NCBI GenBank assembly: GCA_038873195.1
Contig: JAVZEV010000001.1
Location: 1,144,490-1,208,489 of the forward strand
Reading direction: 5' to 3'
Length of the DNA: 64,000 nt
From: Candidatus Bathyarchaeia archaeon
GTDB taxonomy: Archaea; Thermoproteota; Bathyarchaeia; Bathyarchaeales; Bathycorpusculaceae
The notes beneath the pieces were generated by a model, which was not told the origin of the DNA, ran no database searches, and worked only from the letters and a program-made list of their open reading frames with translations. A program made the position numbers and the translations under genes. This document shows positions 25,874-34,235 of this stretch, piece by piece. The first letter of the stretch is position 1. Every line of letters starts with the position of its first letter.

Positions 25874-27418
25874 TCATTCCCATTCAATCGTTGCCGGCGG
25901 CTTATGCGTTATGTCATAGACAACACGCGTAACTTCTGATATTTCATTTGTAATCCTTGTAGAAATTCTCTCCAACACCTCATACGGGATTTTTGCGAAA
26001 CTAGCCGTCATTGCTTCGCGGCTTTCTACAAAACGGACTGCGACAACATACCCGTAGGCTCGCGCGTCGCCTTTCACGCCCGTAGCTTTGGTGTCTGTCA
26101 AAACGGCGAAGTACTGCCACAAATTCTCTTCCAATCCACTCTTCTCAATTTCTTCGCGTACAATCTTGTCTGCTTTTTTGGCTATCCTAACTTTCTCCGG
26201 AGTTAATTCACCAATTATTCTGACTGCGAGTCCCGGACCAGGAAAAGGTTGTCTGAAAACTATTTCTTTTGGCAATCCAAGCATTTTAGCGACTCTTCGA
26301 ACCTCGTCCTTGTATAAGTCGCGTAGTGGCTCAATGATTTTTTTGAATTTGATTTTAATTGGTAAACCCGCTACGTTGTGGTGGGTTTTTATTTTGTCTG
26401 AGAATTTTCTGAATCCAGACTCAATTCTGTCGGGATATATGGTTCCCTGGATTAAGTAGTCAGCACCTACTTTTTCAGCAATTTCCTCGAAGACGCGGAT
26501 GAACTCTTCGCCGATGATTTTGCGTTTCTTCTCCGGGTCTGTAACTCCTTTAAGTTTCTTCAAGAATCGTTCTTGTGCATCTGCGATTATAAGGTTTAGT
26601 TTGAATTTTTGGAAGACGTTTTTTACGAATTCTGGTTCGTTTTCGCGCATGAATCCATGGTCGACAAATACTGCTGTAAGTCTGTTGCCTATGGCCTTTG
26701 CTGCTAGGGCTGTGGCGACGCTGGAGTCTATGCCTCCGCTTAGGGCTATTATGGCTTTTCCTTCGCCAACTTGCGCTTTTATTTCTGCCGTCATCTTTTC
26801 TATGATGTCTTCCATTTTCCAGTTTGCTTCGCATTTGCAGACTTCGAAAATGAAGTTTTGGAGCATTCTGTTTCCTTTTTCTGTGTGCACAACTTCCGGA
26901 TGCCACTGCAAACCATAAATTGGTTTTTTCTTGTGTCTGAACGCTGCGACTGGGCAGTTTTCTGTATGCGCTAACACTTCATAGTCAGCGGGAATTGAGA
27001 AGACAGTGTCACCGTGGCTCATCCACACTTTTTCTTTTGCGTTTAATCCCTTCAAAACGCCTACTGGCTTGTTAATGGTTACGTATGCTATTCCATACTC
27101 TCTTTCTTTTGCTGTTTCAACTTTTCCTCCAACCATTTGAGCAATAAGTTGATGTCCATAACACAATCCCAGAATTGGCAGTCCCACATCTAGGATGTGC
27201 TGGTTGGGTTTTGGCGCGTTTGGCTCGTAAACGCTTGCTGGTCCGCCTGAAAAAATGAGTCCTTTCACGTTGAACTTTTCTTTTAGAAGCTCAATTTCTT
27301 CTGGTTTTGTGTCGTGAGCAACGATTTCCGAGTAAACTCCATGCTCTCTTATTCGTCTTCCTATGAGGTGGCAGTATTGTCCGCCAAAGTCAAGCACGAG
27401 TATTGTGTCGTATTTCAT
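25874..27418 (-). CDS. guaA: GMP synthase, fused two-domain form, 514 aa
   Basis: Converts XMP to GMP using glutamine and ATP. The N-terminal class I amidotransferase has the nucleophile in GLCYGHQL and the HPE of WHPEVVH. The ATP pyrophosphatase part has [23 protein letters not shown] and the C-terminal dimerisation domain ending KPPATIEWE. Many Euryarchaeota split these activities into two genes; here they are one polypeptide as in bacteria and some other archaea. It converges with the creatininase-family gene (15 nt apart). Confidence 0.97.
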   Translation of the reverse strand: MKYDTILVLDFGGQYCHLIGRRIREHGVYSEIVAHDTKPEEIELLKEKFNVKGLIFSGGPASVYEPNAPKPNQHILDVGLPILGLCYGHQLIAQMVGGKVETAKEREYGIAYVTINKPVGVLKGLNAKEKVWMSHGDTVFSIPADYEVLAHTENCPVAAFRHKKKPIYGLQWHPEVVHTEKGNRMLQNFIFEVCKCEANWKMEDIIEKMTAEIKAQVGEGKAIIALSGGIDSSVATALAAKAIGNRLTAVFVDHGFMRENEPEFVKNVFQKFKLNLIIADAQERFLKKLKGVTDPEKKRKIIGEEFIRVFEEIAEKVGADYLIQGTIYPDRIESGFRKFSDKIKTHHNVAGLPIKIKFKKIIEPLRDLYKDEVRRVAKMLGLPKEIVFRQPFPGPGLAVRIIGELTPEKVRIAKKADKIVREEIEKSGLEENLWQYFAVLTDTKATGVKGDARAYGYVVAVRFVESREAMTASFAKIPYEVLERISTRITNEISEVTRVVYDITHKPPATIEWE

Positions 27419-27484
27419 TGTTTATCTTTCTCTTACTGTGGAATTATTGCTCCGTGTGGACGCGAGTATTTAAGCATGTTACTT

Positions 27485-28870
27485 CTATGCATAGAGATAT
27501 TTTTGCAGTTCCCAACTGGTTACTTGGCTTTTGTCGTTGGGCTGGTGTGGTTCATATTCTTTCCACTCTTGCATTTTAAGCTCCATGTATTTTTCCGCGT
27601 TTTCCTTGCCTAAAGCTTGTTTGCAGATGTCGTCGCTGTTCCATTCTTCTAAGGCTTCTTTAAGTGATGTTGGCAAAATCTGGATGCCTAACTTCTTGCG
27701 TTCTGCTTCTGTTAAGTGATAAACATTGGCGTCCACGGGGTCGCCAGCATCAATATTTTTTCTGATACCGTCTAATCCAGCTTCAAAAATCACGGCATAA
27801 GCCAAGTACGGGTTGCAAAGCGGGTCTGGGCATCTGAACTCTATTCTTGCTTCTCTTTCTTTTCCAGGGAAATATTCTGGCACTCTAATCAATGCAGAGC
27901 GGTTTCTCTTGCTCCACGCCACGTACACTGGGGCTTCGTAGCCAGGCACAAGTCTTTTGTAACTGTTAACTGTTGGCGCAACAATCGCGCAGAGTGCTCG
28001 GGCATGTTCTAGTAAGCCGCCGATGAAATATCGGCATTTTTGCGAAAGGTGCGCGTAGCCTTTCGGGTCGTAGAATAGGTTTTCTCCATTTTTTGGGTTG
28101 CGCAGTCCTAAGTGAACATGCATGCCGCTGCCGGGTTTGCCGTGCCACGGTTTTGGCATGAATGTTGCTGTCCAACCGTATTTTTTGTCTGCTACTGCTT
28201 TTGCTGCGAACTTGTAGCGCATGATGTTGTCTGAAGTGGTTTGGGGGTCTGAGTATCTGAATGTTATTTCGTTTTGTGCTGAGCCTACTTCGTGGTGTTG
28301 TCTTTCAACAGTGATTCCCATGGCGAATAGGGCGTTGGATAAATCCATCCGGTAAGCTTCTGTTATGTCTCGTCCAGGCGCTATGTCAAAGTATCTTTGT
28401 TTGTCTATGAGGTGATTCTCCACTGGGTAAACTTCGCCTTCCGTGTTTTTTTGGACTAGGTAGAATTCTAGTTCGGCTGCGGCTGTTGGCGTATATCCTT
28501 CTTTTAATGTTTTTTGTATAGTTTGTTTGCAGATGTGTCTTGGGTCGCTTTCTAAGTGTTCGCCGTTTGGTTTGTGTACTTGGCAGATGAAGCTTGCAAC
28601 ACCTTTGTCGTAGAAGTAGTATGGGCAAACTGTGAATGTGGATGGGTCGGGTTTCATTACCATGTCGCTTTCTTCTATGCCGACTCCGCCGATTATGGAA
28701 GAGCCGTCGAAGCCGACGCCTTCTTTTAGGGCGTTTTCTGCTTCTTCTGCTGGGATGGTTCTGCCTTTTAAATAGCCGAGTAGGTCTGTGAAATGTAAGA
28801 GAATGTAATCTGCGCTTTTTATTAGTTTTAGGCACATGTCAATGTTCTGTGCGTATTCCATGCTGCTCAT
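27485..28870 (-). CDS. glnA: Glutamine synthetase, 461 aa
   Basis: ATP-dependent amidation of glutamate. The beta-grasp domain has GFDGSSI, followed by metal ligands in ELEFYLVQ, VGSAQNEI and GSGMHVHLGL, and the substrate loop RVPEYFPGKEREARIEFRCP. The length fits GSI-alpha type enzymes without the bacterial adenylylation tyrosine loop (no recognisable NLYDLP). ATG 28870 has GGA close upstream; ATG 28861 (MEYAQN) is an alternative. It is divergent from an Lrp/AsnC regulator, its likely controller, and follows an 11-kb distant gdh/gltB set in function rather than in linkage. Confidence 0.97.
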   Translation of the reverse strand: MSSMEYAQNIDMCLKLIKSADYILLHFTDLLGYLKGRTIPAEEAENALKEGVGFDGSSIIGGVGIEESDMVMKPDPSTFTVCPYYFYDKGVASFICQVHKPNGEHLESDPRHICKQTIQKTLKEGYTPTAAAELEFYLVQKNTEGEVYPVENHLIDKQRYFDIAPGRDITEAYRMDLSNALFAMGITVERQHHEVGSAQNEITFRYSDPQTTSDNIMRYKFAAKAVADKKYGWTATFMPKPWHGKPGSGMHVHLGLRNPKNGENLFYDPKGYAHLSQKCRYFIGGLLEHARALCAIVAPTVNSYKRLVPGYEAPVYVAWSKRNRSALIRVPEYFPGKEREARIEFRCPDPLCNPYLAYAVIFEAGLDGIRKNIDAGDPVDANVYHLTEAERKKLGIQILPTSLKEALEEWNSDDICKQALGKENAEKYMELKMQEWKEYEPHQPNDKSQVTSWELQKYLYA

Positions 28871-28908
28871 TCCTAATCAAGTTTACAACAGATGGAATTA
28901 TTTTTTTA

Positions 28909-28954
28909 CATATAAAAGATTTATTGGAAAAAACATGCATAAATGTTAAATATA
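28909..28954. promoter_or_regulatory. Divergent glnA/lrp promoter with candidate operator
   Basis: The 128-bp gap holds a leftward TATA-like TTTTATAT for glnA (28917-28910, minus strand) and a rightward TTAAATATA for the Lrp gene (28946-28954). Between them is AACAT-N6-ATGTT (28932-28947), an inverted repeat of a size suited to an Lrp-family dimer. Autoregulation and control of glnA by the Lrp protein is inferred from this arrangement only. Confidence 0.4.
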
Positions 28955-28998
28955 CAACGCATTAGATTAGACAAATATACAGTAAAAGGTGAGCGACT

Positions 28999-29442
28999 AT
29001 GGATTTGGATGAAACAGACGTCAAAATATTGAAGGCGTTAACTTCTGATGCGCGGCTTTCGTCGCGGCAGATAGCCAACCAATGCGACATTTCCATAGGC
29101 ACTGTTTTGTCTCGGATAAAGCGGATGGAAAAAGAAGGAATAATAAAGGGCTATTCGGCGCTGCTTGACCATGAAAAACTCGGGTATGAATTAACAGTTG
29201 TCAGCGAAATAACCGTTTCTAAGGGTAGACTTTTGGAAGTGGAAAATGAGATTGCACGTTTGCCGAATGTTTGTTGCGTGTATGACGTGACGGGCTTGAT
29301 AGACGCGGTCATAATTGCGAAATTCAAAAACAGAGAAGAACTAAGCAAGTTCACGAAAAGGCTTCTGGCAATACCTTACGTGGAAAGAACAAACACGCAC
29401 GTCGTGTTAACGACGATAAAGGAAGACTTCCGCCTAACCTAA
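28999..29442 (+). CDS. Lrp/AsnC-family transcription regulator, 147 aa
   Basis: The N-terminal winged helix-turn-helix reads LDETDVKILKALTSDARLSS, then RQIANQCDISIGTVLSRIKR. The C-terminal RAM ligand-binding domain has LPNVCCVYDVTGLIDAVIIAKFKN. The length is standard for these amino-acid-responsive regulators. GGTGAG precedes ATG 28999. It is divergent from glnA with 128 bp between, so control of glutamine synthesis is the simplest hypothesis. The ligand (glutamine, glutamate or other) is unknown. A tRNA-Leu gene follows about 95 nt downstream. Confidence 0.93.
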   Translation: MDLDETDVKILKALTSDARLSSRQIANQCDISIGTVLSRIKRMEKEGIIKGYSALLDHEKLGYELTVVSEITVSKGRLLEVENEIARLPNVCCVYDVTGLIDAVIIAKFKNREELSKFTKRLLAIPYVERTNTHVVLTTIKEDFRLT

Positions 29443-29536
29443 ACTTTCCACACTTTTCCTTCATTAGTACCCGACTTTTCTAAAGCAAGATTTAATTCAA
29501 ACAACAAACATGAAAAATAAGAGAACACGATTCCAC

Positions 29537-29621
29537 GCGGGGGTTGCCAAGCATGGCCAAAGGCGTAGGCCTGAGGCGCCTATCCCATAGGGGTTCGTGG
29601 GTTCAAATCCCACCCCCCGCA
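29537..29621 (+). tRNA. tRNA-Leu (anticodon GAG)
   Basis: Complete type II cloverleaf. The acceptor stem pairs GCGGGGG (29537-29543) with CCCCCGC (29614-29620), with discriminator A at 29621. The D stem is GCC/GGC. The anticodon stem TAGGC/GCCTA encloses CTGAGGC, giving anticodon GAG. The long variable arm is TCCC-ATA-GGGG and the T stem is GTGGG/CCCAC. CCA is not encoded. No intron is seen. The 3' end is duplicated 6.65 kb downstream (see repeats), which marks this gene as an integration target. Confidence 0.96.
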
Positions 29622-29623
29622 CT
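29604..29623 (+). repeat. att-like direct repeat, left copy (tRNA-Leu 3' end)
   Basis: Left copy of the 20-bp direct repeat. It covers the T-stem 3' strand and acceptor 3' strand of the tRNA gene, so integration here would leave the tRNA intact. The identical copy is at 36259-36278. A 14-base part (ACCCCCCGCACTTT) recurs at 38319-38332. Confidence 0.75.
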
Positions 29624-29655
29624 TTCTGATATTTTGAATGAACAAATTTTAGAAC

Positions 29656-30299
29656 TCAACGGATGCGAATTAACTCAAAAGGAAAAATTAAGAAAACAAG
29701 GGAAATGATAATGGCTATTAAAATCGTGAATATTGTTTCTGGAATTTTGGATGGACACTTTGCTGGGAACATAAAGGGAACATTTCGTCTATATTGACGA
29801 AAATCCTCTACATGTTGTTTCTCAAGACGCAATTCTTCATATCTGGCTAAAATAACGTATCCCAGAACTTGTATCAACCAAGAGAGTATGATCTGTGGAT
29901 TGCCCCCTAACGTTAGAACCATTACGGTTAGCCCGATGGTAGTGATTATTGTTCCTAAGTATTGAGGATGCCTAACAACCGAATATAAGCCTGTTTTAAT
30001 AACATTAGCACCTCTAGCGCGGTCTCTAAGGAACTGTATCCCTGCAACCAAAAACAATGTAAATCCAATCAAAGCTATTACCCTGCCAACAATAAATTCC
30101 TTCGCAAAAATAACAAATCGATATCTCTCTCCAAATTCAGATGACCAGTTGCGAGCATAACTAGATAAGGCAATAATGGAATAGACATTACGCTTATAGC
30201 CCAACCACCATAAACTACACTCTGCATCATGAATAGTAGAGTTGCAAACACGGCTTCTAATAAGAGTCGAATTTTCTCCTTAAATGTCGTTTTCCCCAA
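29656..30299 (-). pseudogene. Isoprenylcysteine methyltransferase-like membrane protein, frameshifted
   Basis: Two overlapping frames make up one protein. The upstream frame (30299-30078) gives the N-terminal membrane part, MGKTTFKEKIRLLLEAVFAT and following helices to about LATGHLN. The second frame (29656-30204) continues from about SSEFGERYRFV with GLYSVVRHPQYLG, EELRLEKQH and YRRNVPFMFP, the SAM-binding hallmark of ICMT/PEMT-like methyltransferases. The shift lies near 30130-30145. Either the gene is inactivated or the assembly has a one-base error. It is the first gene after the tRNA in the putative element. Confidence 0.72.
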
Positions 30300-30406
30300 C
30301 TTTTCTCAGCAATGTTGTTGTCCTTGCTTGTTTATTATTCTAATGTTCAGTATCACGGACTCACAATCCACAAAATACAATGTTTTTGGAACCCATTGCT
30401 CAAAGC

Positions 30407-30453
30407 AAAATTCCGAGAATCTAGACCGAGGTCTAAACCTAACCCCCGCACTT
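30407..30453 (+). repeat. Dispersed island repeat, copy 1
   Basis: Begins AAAATTCCGAGAATCTAGAC and continues with CGAGGTCTAAACCTAACC, then CCCGCACTT. The 3' part resembles the 3' end of the tRNA-Leu gene. It lies in the 231-bp gap between the methyltransferase remnant and the NHL-type gene. It is closely similar to the copies at 34131 (minus) and 38283, and more diverged at 33681. Confidence 0.75.
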
Positions 30454-30530
30454 CGTCTAAAAAGCTCAGTTTAACCGTCTTTTTCGCGACATCTTTGAAA
30501 AAAGTCCAGAAGTCGAAGTTAAAAATAGTT

Positions 30531-33494
30531 TTATTGGTTTTCTTTGTGTTGCCTATGGTTACGGTGGCTGTCTTTTTTGTGGAGTATCACTGTTAGTATT
30601 GTTACTGTTATGAATGGTGCCAAAATGAGAGGTGATGAAAATTCAGGGATGACGCTAGTACCTATTATTTCTATTTTGTGTTGGCTTAACGTTATGGTGA
30701 AATGAAGCATCGTGTGGGTTTCATTCCAGTTTTCGATTACATCTGTTATAGGTACATCGTCAAATCTTATGCTGAATGGACCATCCAACAGCTGTCTTGG
30801 AATAGTGACATTGCAGAAGGCAACTTTATTCAAAGATCCAGTAATGTTGAAGGCTATCTTCCTATCGGCTTGCAGAAACTCGAATGCTGAAATTGTTCCA
30901 TTTGACATTATCTGAACTGTAAAGTTTTTTTCCTCAGCATTTATTTCGAAATTCCAAATACTGTAGGAGGTTTGTTCAGCAAGCGTTGTTGCCCACCTTT
31001 GAACTGAATCACCGTATAGTCCGTCGGTGTAATAAGATCTTATTTTGAAGTAGTAAATGGTGTTTAGAGATAAACCGCTTACAGTATATGAGGTGTTTGC
31101 CCTATCTGTTATGGTGACGAGAAGCGTTTCATTGGTGGGAGTGAATCCTGGCTCTGTTGACATGTGAACTTCATAGCGTGTGAAATCGTCCCTTGTGGCT
31201 TGGGACCATATCAGTGTCATCGAGTTCGCTTTAACATTGAATGGTGGCTTTAGTATTACTGATCTTGGGTTAGGGATTGAGAATCGTAGGACGCGATGGC
31301 TCCATGTTGTTTCGCCTACCCAAAGGTGAATTCCGTCGAATGAGACACAAGTGGGGGTGTTTAGACCGTAGCGACTAATCGACGCCCATGTGGAATTGAA
31401 GTTAGGCTGACCTAGAACTATGTCGGGCGCTTGATTACTGCTTGTTGGAATGGTGTTCCAAATAAACGCGCGATTCCCACTGTTGTCTGTTGCAAAAAGA
31501 TGGTCTCCGTCTGAAAATATGTCATAGGGAGACAACCCGCACAAAAGTGAATCGATCTGGAATGTGACTATCTCGATATCAGCGGGCTGCCCGTTTTGAG
31601 TGGGGAACGTATTCCAAATTAATATCCTGCATGGTGGTCCTCGTTCTCCTACGTAAAGTCGTTTCCCATCTGTAAAGACCGAGATTGGTTGGCTTAATCC
31701 CGCGAGGCCAGTTCTAGGTTCTGTTGAGTTGAAATCTGGTTGACCTACTACGAGATCGGCTGGCGCATCGTTTTCTTGAGGAATGGTGTTCCATATTAAA
31801 ACTCGATTATTGAACCAATCAGCGACTACAAGCCTTTTTCCATCACTTGCGAGTCTAAAAGGTTGATTTAAGCCATATCTTCCTGCTTCTCCAGCGCGTC
31901 CTAGTTCGACATCTGGTGGCTGCCCGTTCACTGTTGGAAAAGTATTCCATATGAGCACTTTACTTCGAGCAGTATCTGTGGCAAAAACTCTGGTTCCATC
32001 CGTGAAGACTCCCCATCCATCCACCATTCCTGTGCCTCCTATCCTACTAGTAGGATCAAAGTCACTCCATCCTAATATGAGGTCTGCTGGTTGGCATTCT
32101 ATTTCGGGTAAGCTTTTCCAGATCATGATTCTAGCTTCGCCGCTGTGTGCTGTAAGAAGGTTGGCACCGTCAGTGCTTATACCTGCAATTTGATCCACTC
32201 CTACCTGAGATAGAAACATGTTTGTGTCAAAGTCAGGCTGTCCTAGCACAACATCAGGTAACGTATAGTTCTCGGTTGGAATGCTGTTCCAGATTAAAAC
32301 TCTACTTCCATACCGCTCGGCAACGATGATGTGCTGGCCGTCTGTAGCTATGGAACGCGGAGACAACATTTTATCTCTGCTGACACCAGGAAAAGAGGGA
32401 TTGCCCAAGATTACGTTTGGAGACTTATTATCCATAAAATCTATGATAGAGTTCCATATGAATATGCCGTGCCCTTGGGCTACAAGTATGCGATTGCCGT
32501 CAAAGCCCGGTTCAGTTTCAGAATTACTATATTGTGCAATGTAATCGCAAGGTGTTCCATTCGTGGTTGGTATAGTATTCCATATGCGCAGCCAACCGTC
32601 GTGATCATTAATTATGAGGCGATTTCCATCTGAACGGATCCCTCGCGGAGTTACCATCAACTCGGGGTATATAAGTGGATCATAATCGTCTGGATTGTAA
32701 GGATGGTCAAAATCAAATTTGCCCAACACCAAATCTGCTGACACCCCATTCTCTGTCGGAATAGCATTCCAAGCCAGCACCCTACCCACTCGTGTGTCTG
32801 CAACAAAAAGTCTCGTGCCATCTGAGCAGACTCCCCAAGGCCAGCGCAACAAATCCCTAGTAAATTCGGTGTGAGGAAGATCCTCGCAAGTTTCAAAATC
32901 ATGACGCCCAACAACAACATCTGCAGGTGCAAAATTGGTAGTTGGAATACTGTTCCATATTAGAATTCGGTTATTGCCAGTGTCAGCAACAAAAAGTTTT
33001 GAACCGGCAACTGCGACGCTTACTGGCCAGTTTAAACCGTTCTGACCACCGCGAGAGACAGAACTCGTGAAATCTGGTTGACCAACCACGATATCTGCCG
33101 GAGCATAATTTGTTGTGGGAATTGAATTCCAAATCAGTACTCGATTGTTACAAGTGTCCGCGACAAATAGACGCGCGCCATCTGTAGCTACGCCCATGGG
33201 ATGGTTTAGAAACGATGGCCCCCCACTTTCCTCAAGCCCAACGGGTCCCAACATTAGGTCTGCCGCTTGCCCCGTTGTGAACCAATCGGACGGGTTCTCA
33301 AGCAATTGACTTTCTGAAAAGAAGCCAAGTTGCGTGTTTACTTCATTCATGGTTTTCGAAGCTTCAGTGGAAAAATAAGGGGCTTTAAGAGCTAACACGC
33401 TAACAATAAGCATTACTATAGCCAAAATTGGGATGATAACATTCCGTGAACACATTAAATTATCTGCTAACATTTTTCTTTTCATCCTTTTCAA
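30531..33494 (-). CDS. Secreted NHL/beta-propeller-type repeat protein with FN3 domain, 987 aa
   Basis: A basic N-terminus and hydrophobic segment (VIIPILAIVMLIVSVLAL) form a signal or anchor. Then come about eleven repeats of 50-70 residues with the pattern DGxxLxVADxxNNRVLIWN, then IPTxN and PADxVxGQPDF; such repeats form beta-propellers. A fibronectin type III domain follows (about residues 745-845, MTLIWSQATRDDFTRYEVHM). The C-terminus has PEFSSPLILAPFITVTI plus a basic tail (HKKDSHR), an archaeal PEF-type sorting/anchor signal. It is an extracellular protein of unknown ligand, located within the island. The 5' flank (33495-33600) contains TATA-like AT-rich sequence. Confidence 0.85.
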   Translation of the reverse strand: MKRMKRKMLADNLMCSRNVIIPILAIVMLIVSVLALKAPYFSTEASKTMNEVNTQLGFFSESQLLENPSDWFTTGQAADLMLGPVGLEESGGPSFLNHPMGVATDGARLFVADTCNNRVLIWNSIPTTNYAPADIVVGQPDFTSSVSRGGQNGLNWPVSVAVAGSKLFVADTGNNRILIWNSIPTTNFAPADVVVGRHDFETCEDLPHTEFTRDLLRWPWGVCSDGTRLFVADTRVGRVLAWNAIPTENGVSADLVLGKFDFDHPYNPDDYDPLIYPELMVTPRGIRSDGNRLIINDHDGWLRIWNTIPTTNGTPCDYIAQYSNSETEPGFDGNRILVAQGHGIFIWNSIIDFMDNKSPNVILGNPSFPGVSRDKMLSPRSIATDGQHIIVAERYGSRVLIWNSIPTENYTLPDVVLGQPDFDTNMFLSQVGVDQIAGISTDGANLLTAHSGEARIMIWKSLPEIECQPADLILGWSDFDPTSRIGGTGMVDGWGVFTDGTRVFATDTARSKVLIWNTFPTVNGQPPDVELGRAGEAGRYGLNQPFRLASDGKRLVVADWFNNRVLIWNTIPQENDAPADLVVGQPDFNSTEPRTGLAGLSQPISVFTDGKRLYVGERGPPCRILIWNTFPTQNGQPADIEIVTFQIDSLLCGLSPYDIFSDGDHLFATDNSGNRAFIWNTIPTSSNQAPDIVLGQPNFNSTWASISRYGLNTPTCVSFDGIHLWVGETTWSHRVLRFSIPNPRSVILKPPFNVKANSMTLIWSQATRDDFTRYEVHMSTEPGFTPTNETLLVTITDRANTSYTVSGLSLNTIYYFKIRSYYTDGLYGDSVQRWATTLAEQTSYSIWNFEINAEEKNFTVQIMSNGTISAFEFLQADRKIAFNITGSLNKVAFCNVTIPRQLLDGPFSIRFDDVPITDVIENWNETHTMLHFTITLSQHKIEIIGTSVIPEFSSPLILAPFITVTILTVILHKKDSHRNHRQHKENQ

Positions 33495-33607
33495 CTAACC
33501 TATAAGAATAGTTTAAGAGAAAGAGAACCCAAGATATCTATTTAATTTGCGAAACTGTAATCTATATTACAATTAAACAGGATATGTTCAAACACCCACA
33601 AAAATTG

Positions 33608-33621
33608 GGCAGCCCAGGATA
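33608..33621 (+). repeat. 14-bp inverted repeat, left arm
   Basis: GGCAGCCCAGGATA; its exact reverse complement TATCCTGGGCTGCC is at 34067-34080. The 445 bp between the arms contain the Cas4-like remnant. This could be the trace of a transposed or rearranged segment. No target-site duplication was found. Confidence 0.6.
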
Positions 33622-33680
33622 AGTTTGAATCCTCATCTCATCCACCAAATCATTAAGAAAAATAAACAGTTCCTAAAACC

Positions 33681-33724
33681 AAAATTCCGGGAATTTAAAC
33701 CGAGATTTAAACCCAACGCATGAG
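33681..33724 (+). repeat. Dispersed island repeat, copy 2 (diverged)
   Basis: AAAATTCCGGGAATTTAAAC followed by CGAGATTTAAACCCAACGCA. It aligns with copies 1, 3 and 4 but has lost the C-run and GCACTT end. It lies inside the 14-bp inverted repeat pair. Confidence 0.65.
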
Positions 33725-33759
33725 TTCCATTAGTCGCTGTTAACAGAAAGGGGCTAAGG

Positions 33760-33960
33760 TTAATGGAGAACAGGCTTAGAATCGCAAATGGTAATGTATG
33801 CACATGACTTGCATTTAGACGCATTTTTGGTTGGTAGTGCTTCTCTTTTATTTAGCCAGTAATCAAGGGCAAAATTTAGCTCTTTTTCAGCTTTGTCAAG
33901 TTTAGGTTTTCCTATGAAAGCTCGGCATTCGTCGATTTTAATAACTGCCTTTCTGTTTAG
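33760..33960 (-). pseudogene. C-terminal remnant of a Cas4/RecB-like Fe-S nuclease
   Basis: An open stretch of 66 codons without a start codon, ending at TAA (33760-33762). It reads AVIKIDECRAFIGKPKLDKA, then LNFALDYWLNKREALPT and ASKCKSCAYITICDSKPVLH. The C-x2-C-x5-C with preceding Tyr-Trp-Leu helix is the C-terminal Fe-S pattern of the Cas4/AddB/Dna2-like PD-(D/E)XK exonucleases. An in-frame TGA immediately precedes it, and no continuation upstream was found. It is therefore a gene fragment, probably a relic of a mobile element or a former CRISPR locus. No CRISPR repeats are seen nearby. Confidence 0.6.
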
Positions 33961-34066
33961 TCACGATATCACTCTAAAACCGCATTTTAAGTTTGGTCTT
34001 TAGGTGCTTTGCGAAAATAGTGAAGAATTGAGCCTTAACCCGGACATTTTAAACCGATATTTGACC

Positions 34067-34080
34067 TATCCTGGGCTGCC
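34067..34080 (-). repeat. 14-bp inverted repeat, right arm
   Basis: TATCCTGGGCTGCC on the plus strand, exact reverse complement of 33608-33621. Confidence 0.6.
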
Positions 34081-34130
34081 ATCAACTCAAGTCATAGTAT
34101 TGTTCAAACTCTCAGCTCAATGATCATGAG

Positions 34131-34171
34131 AGGGTTAGGTTTAGACCTCGGTTCAAATTCTCGGAATTCTT
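34131..34171 (-). repeat. Dispersed island repeat, copy 3 (inverted)
   Basis: On the minus strand it reads AAGAATTCCGAGAATTTGAA, then CCGAGGTCTAAACCTAACCC. This copy is opposite in direction to the others and ends before the GCACTT element. It lies 65 nt upstream of the FIST gene. Confidence 0.75.
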
Positions 34172-34235
34172 GAAGAGTTTGTCATTGTCGCAAACATTTA
34201 TAATCTGACAGTAATATTTTAACCTGGGACAAACT

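Larger units (their letters stand above)
33495..34235. other. 741-bp region without intact gene: repeats and nuclease remnant
   Basis: It contains, in order, the promoter region of the leftward NHL-type gene, one arm of a 14-bp inverted repeat, a diverged island repeat (33681-33724), a Cas4-like C-terminal remnant (33760-33960, minus), the second arm (34067-34080), another island repeat on the minus strand (34131-34171) and the promoter of the FIST gene, with TTTATAATC near 34197. No complete reading frame is convincing. Confidence 0.7.

Noticed and set aside
28386-28835. 149-aa Arg/Ser-rich reading frame opposite glnA
   Set aside because: It lies wholly inside glnA on the same strand but another frame, has very biased composition (Arg, Lys, Thr) and no recognisable motif; glnA is certain.
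31260-33300. Regular DNA repetition that might suggest a repeat array or CRISPR
   Set aside because: The repetition comes from the protein repeats of the NHL-type gene; units are coding, unequal and not separated by unique spacers.
33605-33645. A second tRNA gene 3' end (sequence ending CATCCACCA)
   Set aside because: A T-loop-like TTTGAAT is present, but the flanking stems do not pair, so no cloverleaf can be drawn.
33633-33824. 63-aa minus-strand frame in the nuclease-remnant region
   Set aside because: It overlaps the Cas4-like remnant in a different frame and runs into an island repeat; the remnant frame carries the Fe-S motif.
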